Positions 1 through 12,400 of a DNA stretch of 64,000 bases are shown in pieces. The notes beneath the pieces were generated by a model. It had not been told where the DNA came from and made no database searches. It worked only from the letters and a program-made list of their open reading frames with translations. How positions within the stretch are numbered: the stretch's first letter is position 1; each line of letters starts with the position of its first letter. This DNA comes from Micromussa lordhowensis. Lineage: Eukaryota > Cnidaria > Anthozoa > Scleractinia > Lobophylliidae. The stretch spans positions 26,021,774 through 26,085,773 of the forward strand of contig OZ026597.1 in the NCBI GenBank assembly GCA_964020085.1, written 5' to 3'. The position numbers and the translations under genes are program-made.

Positions 1-1640
1 ACATATAGAGGAATCCAGCTAAACAACAAATTGTACTTACCTTTAACGCTTTTGCTGTTTTAATATTTTTTCATGGCCAGTGAGGCCATGGGGTAACACC
101 TCCTGCAATAACTACTACTCGCAACAGAGGAAACCCAGGAACAGGCTATAATATGCTGTTACCATGCAACACAACATTTAAAGGTCAAGCTTTCCTTTGA
201 TCTCAAAATGCAGGACTCAAGTTCCTGACATGTAGTTGCACATCAAAGTACTCACAAGACCTATAGGAACACAACAGTCAGCTCCAACTTTCTGAAGTGA
301 TTCCCATGTTGTGTTAGCCATGACCTCAGGTAACTTCACTGGTTTGGCTGGTGCTCCAGGACATGGCAAATGTACAACTCATTTACATCCTAAGTTTAAA
401 TGAAACATTCAGAAGAATACATCTTCAAACAAAATTGTACTTACCTTTAACGCTTTTCCTGTTTTAATATTTTTTCATGGCCAGTGGGTCCATGGGGTAA
501 AACCTCCTGCGATAACTACTACTCGCAACAGAGGAAACCCAGGAACAGGCTACCATATGCCATTACCAAGGAACACAACATTGAAAGGTCAAGCTTTCCT
601 TTGATCTCAAAATGCAGGACTCAAGTTCCTTACATGTAGTTGCACATCAAAGTACTCACAAGACCTAGAGGAACACAACAGTCAGCTCCAACTTTCTGAA
701 GTGATTCCCATGTTGTGATAGCCATGACCTCAGGTAACTTCACTGGTCTTGCTGGTGCTCCGGAAAATGACAAATGTACAACTCATTTACATTCTAAGTT
801 TGAATGAAACATACAGAAGAATACATCTTCAAACAAATTGTACTTATCTTGAACACTTTTGCTGTTTTAATATTTTTTCATGGCCAGTGAGTCCATGGGG
901 TAAAAACCTCCTGCGATAACTATACTACTCGCAACAGAGGAAACCCAGGAACAGACTACCATATGCCATTACCAAGGAACACAACATTGAAAGGTCAAGC
1001 TTTCCTTTGATCTCAAAATGCAGGACTCAAGTTCCTGACATGTAGTTGCACATCAAAGTACTCACAAGACCTATAGGAACACAACAGTCAGCTCCAGCTT
1101 TCCGAAGTGATTCCCATGTTGTGTTAGCCATGACCTCAGATAACTTCACTGGTGCGGCCAGTGCTACAGGAAATGACAAATGTACAACTCATTTACATTC
1201 TAAGTTTAAATGAAACGTACAGAAGAATACATCTTTAAACAAATTGTACTTACCTTGAACACTTTTGCTGTTTTAATATTTTTTCATGGCCAGTGAGGCC
1301 ATGGGGTAAAACCTCCTGCGATAACTACTACTCGCAACAGAGGAAACCCAGGAGCAGGCTATAATATGCCGTTACCATGCAACACAACATTAAAAGGTCA
1401 AGCTCTCCTCTGATCACAAAATGCAGGACTCAGTTTCCCTACATGTAGTTGCACATCAAAGTACTCACAAGACCTAGAGGAACACAACAGTCAGCTCCAG
1501 CTTGTGTAAGCCATGGCCTCAGATAACTTCACTGGTATGGCTGGTGCTCCAGGAAATGACAAATGTACAACTCATTTAAATTCTAAGTTTAAATGAAACA
1601 TATACAGGAGTTCATTTACGAACCAATTGTACGTACTTTT
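1..1640. repeat. Tandem array of about four ~404-bp units
   Basis: The same unit recurs with starts near 31, 435, 838 and 1244, and a decayed fifth start lies near 1627. Spacing is 403-406 bp, then 383. Each unit carries the string TTGTACTTACC or a close variant, then a TTTTTTCATGGCCAGTG segment, then an ACTCACAAGACCTA segment. Copies differ by scattered substitutions and small indels, so this is a recent but diverging segmental duplication rather than a satellite. The left edge (1-30) already differs from the other copies, so the array boundary may be inside the window. Read on the minus strand, each unit has splice-site-like strings (see the next entry). Confidence 0.9.
256..1546 (-). pseudogene. 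Repeated exon-like cassette, copies of one ~98-nt coding segment
   Basis: On the minus strand each unit has a short open segment ending at a good donor (GTCTT then GTGAGT). The segments lie at 256-353, 660-757, 1066-1163 and 1469-1546. The third copy has a clean acceptor (TTTCCTGTAG) and the first, second and third are 98 nt and open in one frame. They read approximately PVKLPEVMANTTWESLQKVG, followed by ADCCVPIGL. The fourth copy has lost 20 nt and is frame-shifted. A second donor, AAG then GTAAGT, lies at the other end of each unit, but the exon that would use it has a stop in copies 1 and 2. The segment faintly resembles the N-terminus of creatininase-family amidohydrolases (a TW...G...PVG pattern). 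That is a weak guess from memory; the gene is not identified and may continue left of the window. Confidence 0.3.
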
Positions 1641-2633
1641 TTTTGACGGTCAGTGAGGCCATGTCCTGTGAAAGCTACCACTCGCAACAGAACATTGGAA
1701 GCCTACCTTAAACCTATTTCCAATTTGCGCCTGACTACACTTTGACCAATTTTCTCCGTATCAGCGTTTAATGACACAATCTTTTTTTATTTACTGCAAG
1801 CTTTTATTTAAAATTTATCAATTCCTTTGTCAAATTAAAAAGCTTACCCAACTCGATAACGTCTGCACCCTGTAGGCAGTAGTTCGTTTGATCTTCATTT
1901 CACATCCGTCGATATTTGCCAAATTGTCTTGAAATCTAGTCTTTCTCCAGCACATCCTCCCTCGTCGAACTAAAAAAAAATATTAAGCTACATATTCTCT
2001 AACTGGGAAAGTGAGGAAAACAAGCGAACTCATGTCTGTGACGGCGGTTGATGGCGGATCCAAACTTAACGAGATCTGGATACCAGACTATGGAGAGGTC
2101 ATGGGTTCGAATCTCGTCCAGGCCTCAATTTTTTGAAATACCGCCCAATCATTGGTAAACAAGTTGTTGTCAATTGTATGGCGCAATAGGTTACCATAGC
2201 AACAATATGACCTGCTAAAAACACCCTTAATTTTAGCTTTAAGTGCTTATAACTAGAAACGAGCTCGGTGACCCCCATTGTTTTATTATCGAATTGTAAT
2301 TAGCATGATAAGATGCAACTTTTTGCAAAGTTTAAAAAAATTCTACGTAGGGGATTCAGAGCCAGCTTAAATTTCAAAAATTTAAGGTTGCTCTGAACCC
2401 ACTCCGTAGAATTTTGATACCATGATTTTGGTATTAACCGATATAGAGTGGTTATAATGACCCATCAAGCTCTGAGCCTTGGAAAGTAGTGGAAACTGTT
2501 TCGAGCCACCTTAACTTCACATCTTTCTCCGCAGTTCAAATACATATGATCTTCCATATATTCATTTGCATTCTTCACCTTCTACTGGTATATTTAAAGA
2601 ATGGACAATGTTTAGCGTACGTCCATCCAATTC

Positions 2634-2667
<34 letters not shown>

Positions 2668-2761
2668 CAGCGTAAGAGATGCTCGAGGCGCAGTCGAGAG
2701 CATCCCTAGCTACCTACCATTTTTCACGCTGAAAAGTCGCTTTTTCACCATGAACCATCTC

Positions 2762-2793
<32 letters not shown>

Positions 2794-2830
2794 TAGAATA
2801 TTACGAACTCACAATGTGACCAGCTCCCAG
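1641..2830. other. Intergenic stretch with decayed repeats
   Basis: No gene is seen. Around 2048-2126 there is a degenerate tRNA-like tail with a B-box-like string (GGGTTCGAATCTC), probably the remains of a SINE head. The part from 2140 to 2515 is made of MITE fragments (separate entry). The rest shows no open frame or structure I can name. Confidence 0.5.
2140..2515. mobile_element. Fragments of a TTAA-type MITE family
   Basis: Two pieces of one repeat family lie back to back. The segment 2140-2377 matches a family member near 27.4-27.67 kb (shared strings include CCAATCATTGGT, ACCATAGCAACAATATGACC and GAGCTCG). The segment 2385-2515 is the other end in reverse orientation and finishes in AGCCACCTTAA. 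Full copies elsewhere start TTAAGGTGGCT and end AGCCACCTTAA. That matches short terminal inverted repeats with TTAA target sites, as in piggyBac-like elements. There is no coding capacity. Confidence 0.65.
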
Positions 2831-2832
2831 AT

Positions 2833-2906
2833 GGCTTGATAGCTCAGTTGGTAGAGCACTGCACCGGTATCACAGAGGTCGTGGGTTCGAATCCCGTTCA
2901 GGCCTT
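2833..2906 (+). repeat. tRNA-like sequence, probable SINE head
   Basis: This has tRNA architecture: acceptor strand GGCTTGA pairs with TCAGGCC, the A-box region is TAGCTCAGTTGGTAGAGC and the B-box is GGGTTCGAATCCC. The anticodon arm is imperfect: two inner stem positions mismatch and the base before the would-be GGT anticodon is C rather than T. It is followed by a T-rich tail. A functional tRNA is therefore unlikely, and a tRNA-derived SINE head fits better. Confidence 0.55.
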
Positions 2907-2941
2907 AATTTTTTTCAGGCTATACTTACTATTTCGCAGCT

Positions 2942-3640
2942 CCTTAAGGTAATTCCTTAGTTGCATTGCGCATTCCTACTGCGCACGATTTTCGCGTCAT
3001 TAGCGCGCGCACATGAGCGCGTGCGTGTACAAAACCTAAGAGATTTCCCTCAAACTAAGCTCAATAGCGAAATAAATGCTCCTTTTCTATTAAACGAGCT
3101 CGGTGACCCCTGATTTTTTTTTTTTTTTTTTTTTTTGGGCGGGGGGGATTTTCTAAGAACAGTTTAATAAAGAACATATTTGAAGAAGAAAAAGGTTTAA
3201 TAGTAGAACATGATTTTTTTTTGCAAAATAGTTCCATCATGGGTGTATTTTGACCAAGGCGAGGACTTCAAGCTAACCACGGAACTGTCCGAAAAAGTGT
3301 AATATTACCGCAACCAGGCAATCAAAAACGGCTTAAATGAAGTAATACTAGTTATGTGAATAAATGGAGCTTTACTTTCAAGACAAAAGTTTATGTCTTT
3401 CAAGTAATCAAAACTTAATTCTGTATGAAGATCATTCGAATTTTTAACCCGCAACCAGTAAAAAAAAAACCATTTTAAGAGCCTGCTGACGCGTAAACAA
3501 GCATGGTGACCCCATTTTTTATTGCATTTTGTTAATGGTGATATCATGAATGTTAACTGTGCCAAGTTTCAAAGAAAGTTTGATAGTAGAACAATTTCAA
3601 GGGAATTTCCTTACGTTGTGTGTATAACTGCGATGATCAA
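2942..3640. repeat. Dispersed ~650-bp repeat, copy 1
   Basis: This is colinear with 12183-12840 over its whole length. Shared blocks include CTTAAGGTAATTCCTTAG, CTACTGCGCACGATTTTCG, GGCGAGGACTTCAAG and ATCAAAAACGGCTTAAATGA. It contains a poly-T run at 3114-3137 absent from the other copy. No coding frame is conserved between copies, so it is a non-coding interspersed repeat, probably a non-autonomous DNA element. It ends next to GGGAATTTCCTTA, an inverted echo of its start. Confidence 0.75.
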
Positions 3641-4734
3641 TCATTTCTTTATATCTTTCTCCGCAGTTCAAATGTATGATCTTTCATATATTCATTTGCA
3701 GACTATGGAGATGAAAACAAATAATACAAAGAACGCTGACTACAATTTCTGTGGGCTATTTGTCGTTGTTAATGATCTATTATTTATATACCTTTCCATG
3801 TATAAGCGATGACGAATTGTGACGTCATCGCTTTAAGCTGGCGCGCAGCATTCTTTTGAACGGTGATGTCTCACTTATTTCGCCCCGCTTAGGTCGTGCA
3901 CGATTTATCTCTCTGTGCTTAGGGACCGTTCATTAATTAAACATAGGGGTAGGCTGCAGGAAAATTAAGCAATATTCCAAAAAAAAAATCCCTGTCCCCC
4001 TCAATGGACTGTAATTTTTTTCAAGGTCCCCCCACAAATTTTCTTTACATATGTTTCCAAGCCCCACCCCCTCTCACCTACCTTCACCTTTCCAACAAGG
4101 AAAGGGATCATTATAAAGTCGTCTCCTCTTCATCTCCTTCACTCCACGGTCCAGCAGCTAGGACCTCATCTTCAGAACTGCAAACATCTCCTTCATCACC
4201 TTCACTGTCTTCACTTGAGTTATCAAAATGATAATTGCCAGTCACATTCTTATTGCAGAGGATGTTACCATACGATTCTCCAATCATCTTTCCTTCCATT
4301 ACAGGGATGGTTGTAGTGCTTTAGATAGTACTGCAGCTCTGGTTTTGTCAGGGAGTAGTTTACTACTTGCTTGTAGTTTCTTCCAGTCATAATCGACGAA
4401 AGATTTCTGCTTTATTGCATTTCATTTTTGTTTCACTCTGATCTAGCCCTAATTAGTGCACATACTTTCTACTCTTCCATGTGTTGCCCCCTCCTTGTGG
4501 TCAGTTTTTCCCCCCAATTAATTAATTAATTTACTTATTTATTCATTCATTTATCAGTTTATTGATTTGCCTATCTATCTGTCTGTGTTTTTTATTGCTT
4601 ATTTTAATTTTTTTTGTTTCTCCATTTATTAATAGTACAAGAGATCATAGGCTCTGGTTACCATTCCTTTTTTTCTGTTGGTTTCAGTTGAGAGAAACGT
4701 TTTTTTATGGGTGAATGGTTGCCCGATCGCGGTG
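3641..4734. other. Intergenic stretch, nothing recognised
   Basis: This has low-complexity T-rich and simple-sequence parts (for example 4518-4600) and short open frames with no recognisable protein. A small acidic open frame on the minus strand near 4111-4299 has no visible domain, and I do not call it a gene. Confidence 0.4.
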
Positions 4735-4802
4735 AATAGAGATCGCAGTTGGTAGAGCGCCAGTCTGCTGTGCGGAAGGTCGAGGGTTCGAGCCCCAGAC
4801 CA

Positions 4803-4838
<36 letters not shown>

Positions 4839-5121
4839 TGTGCTGCCTTTGTAAATTCATCTGCAAATGGTTAGATGTTCAGGTCTTCTCGGATAAGGAC
4901 TATAAACCGTAGGCCCCGTCTCCTGCATCTTCAATGTTACATGGTTAGCAGGGGACGTTAAAGAACCCACACACTTATCGAAAAGAGTAGGGCACGGAGT
5001 TCCTGGTGTTGTGGCCTGGCCTTGTCTCATGGGTTGGTGCTTTACATAGGGATAACCTCATTGCACCTTTCCCCCTTGGACAGAGTTGTCCAAGAAAAAT
5101 TGCTATGACTATGACTATGAC
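4735..5121 (+). mobile_element. tRNA-derived SINE with conserved central domain
   Basis: The 5' head is tRNA-like: GCAGTTGGTAGAGCG for the A-box region and GAGGGTTCGAGCCCC for the B-box. The body contains TATAAACCGTAGGCCCCGT, GGGACGTTAAAGAACCCAC and ATCGAAAAGAGTAGGGCA. From memory these resemble the conserved central domains shared by many invertebrate SINEs (Nin/Meta-type), but I cannot confirm the family. The 3' end is a short tandem tail of CTATGA units at 5101-5121, typical of SINEs mobilised by LINEs with simple-repeat tails. About 390 bp in all; no target-site duplication was clearly seen. Confidence 0.75.
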
Positions 5122-5209
5122 ATACGAAGCCATGGTGTTAACTTGTCCCGTATGCGTTCAGTTAGTAGATCACCTGACCGGGGCACACGGAACAGTGCTA
5201 AGTTACCTT

Positions 5210-5340
5210 GTGTCTCTGTTTCAAAACGAGTCCTGGAGCAAAACCTTTCATGTGAAGATGAGTTGATTTGCATGAAATTTAACCTTTTGGGAAAATACAT
5301 GAATGGTTTTGCACCAAGACTCGTTGTGACACAGAGGCAA
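5210..5340. repeat. Short foldback element
   Basis: The left arm (about 5213-5258, with CAAAACGAGTC and GCAAAACCTTTCATG) is the inverse of the right arm (about 5296-5338, with CATGAATGGTTTTGCACC and GACTCGTTGTG). Arms are about 43 bp with few mismatches around a ~40-bp loop. The open frames across it are accidental. It sits about 90 bp beyond the SINE tail. Confidence 0.6.
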
Positions 5341-8300
5341 ACTGAAGGCAACTCTGAAATGGCTTATTCTACATTCTCGTCACCAGAGGTACTTCCGGGT
5401 TAAGCTGACCAGGGAACCGTTTCTCGAAGGTCCCAAAAAGTTTTTCGCACCCGGAAAGCCATAGCAAAATCTCAAACCTTTTGATCACAGAACTGTTTAT
5501 TCACGTATTATTAATATAAACAGAGGTTCTCTTCGCAAAAGAAATTTCAGGTGTATACACTTCTCCGTTTTCAGATACAGATGAACTAAAAACGGCTTTA
5601 CGGGCTCCAAAATTTTCCGGGGCTTTCGAGAGACGGGCCCCAGGTGACCAAATGTTAGTAAGGCGTAAGGCTCTAGAAACGACATTTTCAACAATCTTGT
5701 GTCTGATTTATGCGTATCGTTTACTGCTGCCAAAATACCTTTCTCCATCGTACACTAACGGGGAAGATTTATCCAAGCAGCTTCACGATCTACCCATCCT
5801 TACAAACAAGAAGTGAAAACAGTGGTCGATTTGGACAGTTGAGAGATATCACAAACAAACGTTTAATGATTCGTACATTATCCCTAATGGAATGGTCAGA
5901 TGATTTAACTCCTCAAATTAGATTAAAAGGTGAAGATATTTCATGTTTCTCGAATCGGATTTCCCTAATAAGTTAGCAGTGCAATTTACGACAGAAAGCG
6001 TAGGAGAAACTACTGCTAGGCCACGGATCGACTGATTTACCAGTTGTAACAATAGTACCAATTACAGGACGGTTTCACTTCTCATTTGCATAAAAACGCA
6101 AAGTTATCTTTATTTCCCTCCCTAGCCCCTTAATGAAATGCATTGTACGAATCAACAACGGATTGACTTTAGCAGTCACTGTTTGTATCAATGGAAGGAA
6201 ACACCAAACGATTCCACCCCACACGCAGCCTGGAATGATTCATGTGAGTTGTACAGATGGTATGTATGGATATTTTGACGAATCGTTTGAGATTATTGGA
6301 TTAGTTTTAAAACTACACGGTCCAGGACTCATCCACCAGCTTGCTGCACTGTTGGGAATAATTGACCTGCTCTCAGCCAATCAGCATTCTCAATGTTTTG
6401 CATGTATATTATAAAGGGTCTTAACAGACTGGTTATCGATATATTCTGGCGTCTAGTGCATAGAAAAGTTCTATGGAACACTAAAACACTATTAGAAAAG
6501 TTTTCATTAAACTGCCGAAAAGTAGTTGGTTTTGCACTTAGGACGCTACACATTGTTTTAAAAAACTCGCGCCAATCAGTTTTTCATCCAATCAGAAGTA
6601 AAACCAAAACCAATCGTGTCTCACTCTCACGCGTTTTCCCGCGCTTTGCGTCAGCTACATGTAATTACATCGAGTTTTGATTGGTTCCCTGTATTGTCTG
6701 TGCTCTTTGTGATTGGCTGGTGTGATTACTTTAATTTGGTTTGACGACACTCAATTGAAAACTGATTGGTTCGCTGTATTGTGATTTAATTTGGTTTGAC
6801 GACACTCATGCAATTGAAAACCGCTCTATATCACAAGTCAATAAAACCAACACTCAAACCATGACATTTTTTCGCTGTGTTCTTTATTTAATATTTTAAA
6901 ATTCTACTATTATCATCAAAATCAATGCACTCTTTCAGTAATACTTTTTTTTTTCTATTTTCTCGTTGTTCTTTCATAAAAGTACTGAATTAGGTTATCG
7001 TATGAATGCAATTAGGCATTAACACCACGAGTGATATTAGAACATGTTCTCAAAGACTCGTGCAATTTGAAAGATTTTCAAATATCACGAGTACTGTACA
7101 TCGTTAATTGCTCGAGCTTTCATTCGATTACCCATTTATTATGTCGACTGAGAAAATTACGAACGCGCGAGCGTTAATTTGCACTGCCGTGCAAATTAAA
7201 AAATAACGATAAATTAGCCTGCTCTAAGGCAATTTTATTAGTCATATAGTAAGCATAGGTAATCGCATAAATGCGAGGGCAGTTAAGGCTTTACTTTACA
7301 AGGTAGATCCCTCTCCATATAATTGTTTAAACCTTGTAAAAAGTTCCATCTTATCCTGCTTATCACAATGCGATAACAAAATGGGAGTCAACTAGCTCGC
7401 TTTGGAGTTATAAGCGCTTAAAGCTACAATTAAGGGGTTTTTTAGCAGGTTTTACTGTTACTATGGTAACCTATTGTGCCACGAAATTGACACCAACTTG
7501 GTTACCAATGATTGGGTCGTTTTTTGATACCATAATTGGCATCACCCGATATAGAATGGTTATAATGACCCATCAAAATCTACATCTTGAAAAGTGCTAG
7601 AGACTGAATACATAGTGACGGCTAATTGTTACTTGTGTAAAAGCAACATACACAGACGGACTAAGGTGCTATTAAGTAGCGTCTTTTGTTAAGAAATTTT
7701 GCTAACGAAAGTCACTGATTATAAACTTCTAAGAGGTAACGATATCTACTATAATATCACATAAACAATATGACCTTGCGGAACGATCAAAGTCAAGAAT
7801 ACTTGGCTCGTTGTCAAAAGGGTCGTGCGCTGTCAGTGTTGCTGACGTCATGGCGGGAATAAAATTAGACTTCAATTTAAATCTATTGTTGCTAGGTATG
7901 CAAAAAATAAATAAAACCAAAACATTAAAAAATTACAAAGGCCTCACTCTTAGAATACTTGTTAAGAAAACTAGCTCAGGTGTTTCGGAATTTACGTGTA
8001 AAATCGAAGCATCGCCTAAAAAATGATTTGCAACCTCGTGCAACAAAACGCCAGAAAAAAAATAAAGAAATCAAGACAAGCAGTAAGGAGAGAAAGGCGC
8101 GTTGAAACAGATTATGACGCTTGAACTTCTGTATAATCATGACCTTTGCTTGTCAGTGCTGTCTGTTTGAGAAAGAAAATCAGATTTGGCCATATAGCGA
8201 TTTGGCTCTGTCGACAAGTTTCAGACCTTATATATGATATGACCTGTTTTCCATGAGAAAGAAGGGTCTGAATCAAACTTGTTGCTATTCAGTCTTACAA

Positions 8301-9490
8301 GATGTCTCTTAGCTCTTTAATTAAGGACTCAATACAAGTAAAAACCTCTAAATATATAGACCTATCTCACCCATCTACAAAACAAGGTAGCCCTCCAATC
8401 AAATGCTCTTGGTACAAAGCTATTAAAGCGAAACTTCGAATAACAACTTCACTACGTGACCCATTAACATATCTCTGGAAAAGTCTGCTAACTGCTGAGT
8501 AATTTATAAACGGCTTTGGGTTAAATATTTGCAAGTCCGCGGAAAGGACTGTAAAAGATTTCGTCTTACAATCAGTATATATAGGCTTTACCCTTTTAAG
8601 TGAAAATTCTGATCTCAGTACTAAGTCTTCTACATCAGCAAACTGAAGAAGTCTTGTGAAGGCATTAAATACACTAATGAATTTCTTCACAGAAATGTTA
8701 CGCTCTGCTTGCTTTGCTGATGTTCGCGGTAGTCATGAAATACTTTGCCGTTAGCGATCGACGCAGAAACGTGCTACTCTAACCACACTTAAGTAGTGTC
8801 AGCTATGAGGGAAAAGAGCAATTTTCATCATTTTCAAAGCCCCAAGCCAGGGAAGTTTCCTTAACTGCATGAATTAGTTATCCGCAAACTATTAAATTCC
8901 ACCACGTTTCCTTCATGCTGAACACTGTCTGTGTTTTCTGTTCTATCACTGCGTGCGTCACTGGTTATTCTCGTTCGTACATCTTACTGCTCAATTGTGA
9001 TGGGAGCTGAATTTCTCTCTTCGGTATCTATAAACTGTTCATACTTTTGCAGACGATCGGATGCTAAGTCATTCTAGTACAGTTTTGAATAACTAAAACA
9101 ATGTTTTTTAAGCTATTTGTCGCCTATTCAAGGTATTTCCATATTCATGTAGATTGTAGCTTAGCGTTAATATTTATGGTTCATCAGTATAGGTCACGGA
9201 ATCTTTAAAAACGTGAGGCGTGCAAAAGCAAAAGAGGAAGTCATATATAGTAACCCCGGCGTGGTACGTCTGGGATTGGATAGTCTCGACCCGGCAACTT
9301 TACTTCATTGTTTTATCCGCTAGAATTGACCAATGAGATGCGTGGAAGTCGAAATTCCGTTGAAGACTAGCAGAAAGCGAGTAATGCATTCTCAAAATCA
9401 CGAGTTTGAAATATAACTGAGAGACTGACCCACCATAAAGCACTTTTACACAAACTGCTCTGCGTAACCTGTGGATTCTAGTTTTCCACG
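5341..9490. other. Intergenic region upstream of the copper transporter
   Basis: No gene is recognised. It contains a direct duplication near 6690-6830 (ATTTGGTTTGACGACACTCA occurs twice) and a family member of the TTAA MITE near 7380-7605. Several open frames of 60-107 codons have no recognisable features. The last 250 bp before the copper transporter hold CCAAT strings (near 9330 on the plus strand, and inverted near 9277) and a TATA-like ATATATAG near 9243, weak candidates for promoter elements. Confidence 0.4.
7380..7605. mobile_element. TTAA MITE family copy, truncated
   Basis: This shares AGTTATAAGCGCTTAAAGC, CATCACCCGATATAGA-like and GGTTATAATGACCCATCAA with copies at 2.1-2.5, 11.9-12.2 and 27.3-27.8 kb, here in inverse orientation relative to 27.4 kb. 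The terminal AGCCACC is not preserved at either end, so it is a truncated copy. Confidence 0.55.
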
Positions 9491-12400
9491 ATGTCACACG
9501 GAAGTCATTCACATGGAGGGACGGACGAACATGCAACGATGGCGACGAACGCGTCGACAGCCATGAACCGGTCCATGGATCATCCTAGCAATATGGGAGG
9601 ACACGATGAAGCTGCTATGCATGCGGTAAGAGTTTTTAACTGCTCATGTTTCTCAGTCTTAAATGGTACAAATTAATCTCCTACATGCAGTACAGTTGGC
9701 AACTGGCGGCACCTCCGGTATCTATGACGACTGACGATCCACGGAAAAAATGAAACTAAATACTGCCGGGGACGTTGTTTGTTCGGATATCCAAAACCGA
9801 GCTGCCGGCATAAATTCCTCCAAAGAAGATTGTGGCTTTATCGTCATTTTCGGCTGAATTCCGAGACTGCAGTCTTTCGACGAGTTGAGTTTAGACTACG
9901 TAAAAGATTCCTTTTTAGCGATTTTGTAAAATAACGACCACCGAAGTTGGGTTTATTTTTACAACGATAAATTGTTTACTTAGCAAGCCTTCGATACTTC
10001 CTCAAGGTTCATTTTCGGTGCCTAAACTCTGTTGTCTAAATGAAGACGTGGATCTTTCATGCATGGCCAAGGCTGCCTTTTCTAATTTGCAAATAGCTAG
10101 GGTCTGAAAGATTCCAAAGAAACGACACCACCGAAAGTAAGGATAAGATTTTATGGCTGTTAGCAAAATCCCGAAACCAACAACAAACCAAAAGTAAAGA
10201 GAACGTCAAAGAGATTATAAACGTAATCAGTTGACCCAAGGGAAATGACAGATTCGACAAGCTGAACTTAAAGTTTTAGTTGACCCTCACTACAAAGGCA
10301 ATATATTACTCTATCTGGTCATAACTATGGTTTAGTGTGACAAAAATTATTTTTAACAAGAATTATCAATTTTTGTCACGTGCTTCACGTTTTATCTACG
10401 GAAAGGTTACGATCCCCCGAAAGTTGCTATCTTTTGAAAGTAAACGAGGCTCGGTGATCCATGTCTCACAAAACTAAGCAGGCTTAAAGTTACTTTCAGT
10501 CAGCTAACTAATCCTTCTTTTTCCATTAACGACAGATACTATGCAATGTTTCAAAGTCCACGTTGAGTTACTGAATAACACGCTTATAAGTGAGAGCACT
10601 TCACTCTCAGTGATGAGATTGTTTCGAAAATCAGCGGAAAAGAGTGAGTAATTTTTCAACGTGAAAACGATCAAGACTGAAGTCGCAAGAGTTGCAGATT
10701 TTAGAGGGAAAATATATGCTTGAAACATATGTTTTCAATCTCAAAGCTAATGTGTGTTAATGAACCATTTCGTAGTCAAGACCTAACTTGCTGGTAATTA
10801 GCGTTATTAGCACAAATAACGCAGCTTTGTTGTTTATACGACAGCAAATATTGGAGGCTGGAGACATCACCTTTTACGTACCCAGAGAAAATTACCTGTT
10901 CGTGATAATGAATGCAACTTTCAAAGTTTCAACTGAGATTGTATGTTCTTGTTTGTTTGTTGGGAAAACATTGACAAACAAGCGACATTGCATGATATGG
11001 AAGCGACACAATACAATATACTTAACTGAAATCTAAACAGAAATTATTTTGTGGGCAATGACTCTGCGATTGTGGTTTAGACCACTGAGGAACGTTTGTG
11101 TGATATTAGGTTCATACATGACGTCATACTGGTTTTGTTCTTAATTTTAAAAGATGTTTGCCTATTTTAAGATCACGGACGGGTTGAACAAGTGAACTGA
11201 ATTGCATATTTGTTTCTCTAATTGACCGATTCTTACAGTTTTCCGGATCAACTTGTAGCTTCTGTCATATTTTTACGCTGAACGCAGAAGAGTCAAATGT
11301 CGGAAACAAACCACACGCGGCGACATGAAAAAAAGAATTACTTTACCAAAAAAGCTTTACCGAAATCCGCAAATTTCACCTCAGTAAGAAAATGTACCTA
11401 GCCAAGGCCTGAATCTTGTTGTATTATAAGGAGAATGCTCTATCGGGTGTCGTCCCGTTACAAAAAAAAACAAAAACTATTCTAAAAAGATAAAATACAA
11501 ATAAATCACTTTTTTAACCATTTTTTTCGTTGTCTCGCTGGTGATTATATTGTTAATACTGCTTCAAACCAGTTTGTTTGTTCGTCAGTCTAAACATTCA
11601 TCTGATGCACGAATCGATTTGAACATGGAACCTCTAATTCAGTGCAGTTTTACAACCTTTTTTCATTGCGTGTTTTTTTTGTCTGCTGTCGTTTTTCTCA
11701 TTTGATTAACTCCGACTTTTAAATCCTATACTTATAACGCCCTTGGCCTCTGATTATATGACATATCCTCGAGAAGTTTAATTCAAACTAATATCGGTAA
11801 ACTGCAAAATAACCTACAGTTTTTTCAGGCGGTAAGCCTTTTCGTTCAGTAAACTAAAGTGACATTTCGCACTCATTAAGGAGGCTTAAAACAGTTTACA
11901 GCACTTTCCAAGACTTAGATTTTGATGGGCTATTATAACCACTGTTTATAAGTTAATGCTACTACAATCATGGCATCCAAAACGAACTGCTCAATCGTTA
12001 GTGAACACGTTGTTATCATTTTATGACACTATACGTTACCATAGCAACAGTACGACCTGCTAAAAACCATTCTGATTTGAGCTTCAAGGTCTGAACTTTC
12101 CCAAACGTTGCACCTTATCCTGGTTATCAAAATTTCAAAATAATAAAAGGGTATTATCTTGCCATTTATGAAATATAAGTACTTAAGGTAATTCCTTAGT
12201 ATTGCATTGCGCATCCCTACTGCGCACGATTTTCGTGTCATCAGCGCGTGCACATGAGCGCGTGCACGTGCAAAACGTAAGAGATTTCCCTCAAAATAAG
12301 CTCAATAACGGAAAAAATTCTCCTTTTCTCTTAAACGAGCACGGTGACCCCCCATTTTTATTTCAGGTATTTGCCAAGACTAGTCTAATGAAGAACATAT

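Noticed and set aside
1..1640. CRISPR-like array
   Set aside because: Units are 404 bp with no spacer logic, and the genome is eukaryotic.
2833..2906. Functional tRNA gene
   Set aside because: The anticodon stem has mismatches, position 33 is not T, and the sequence belongs to a repeat-like context with a T-rich tail.
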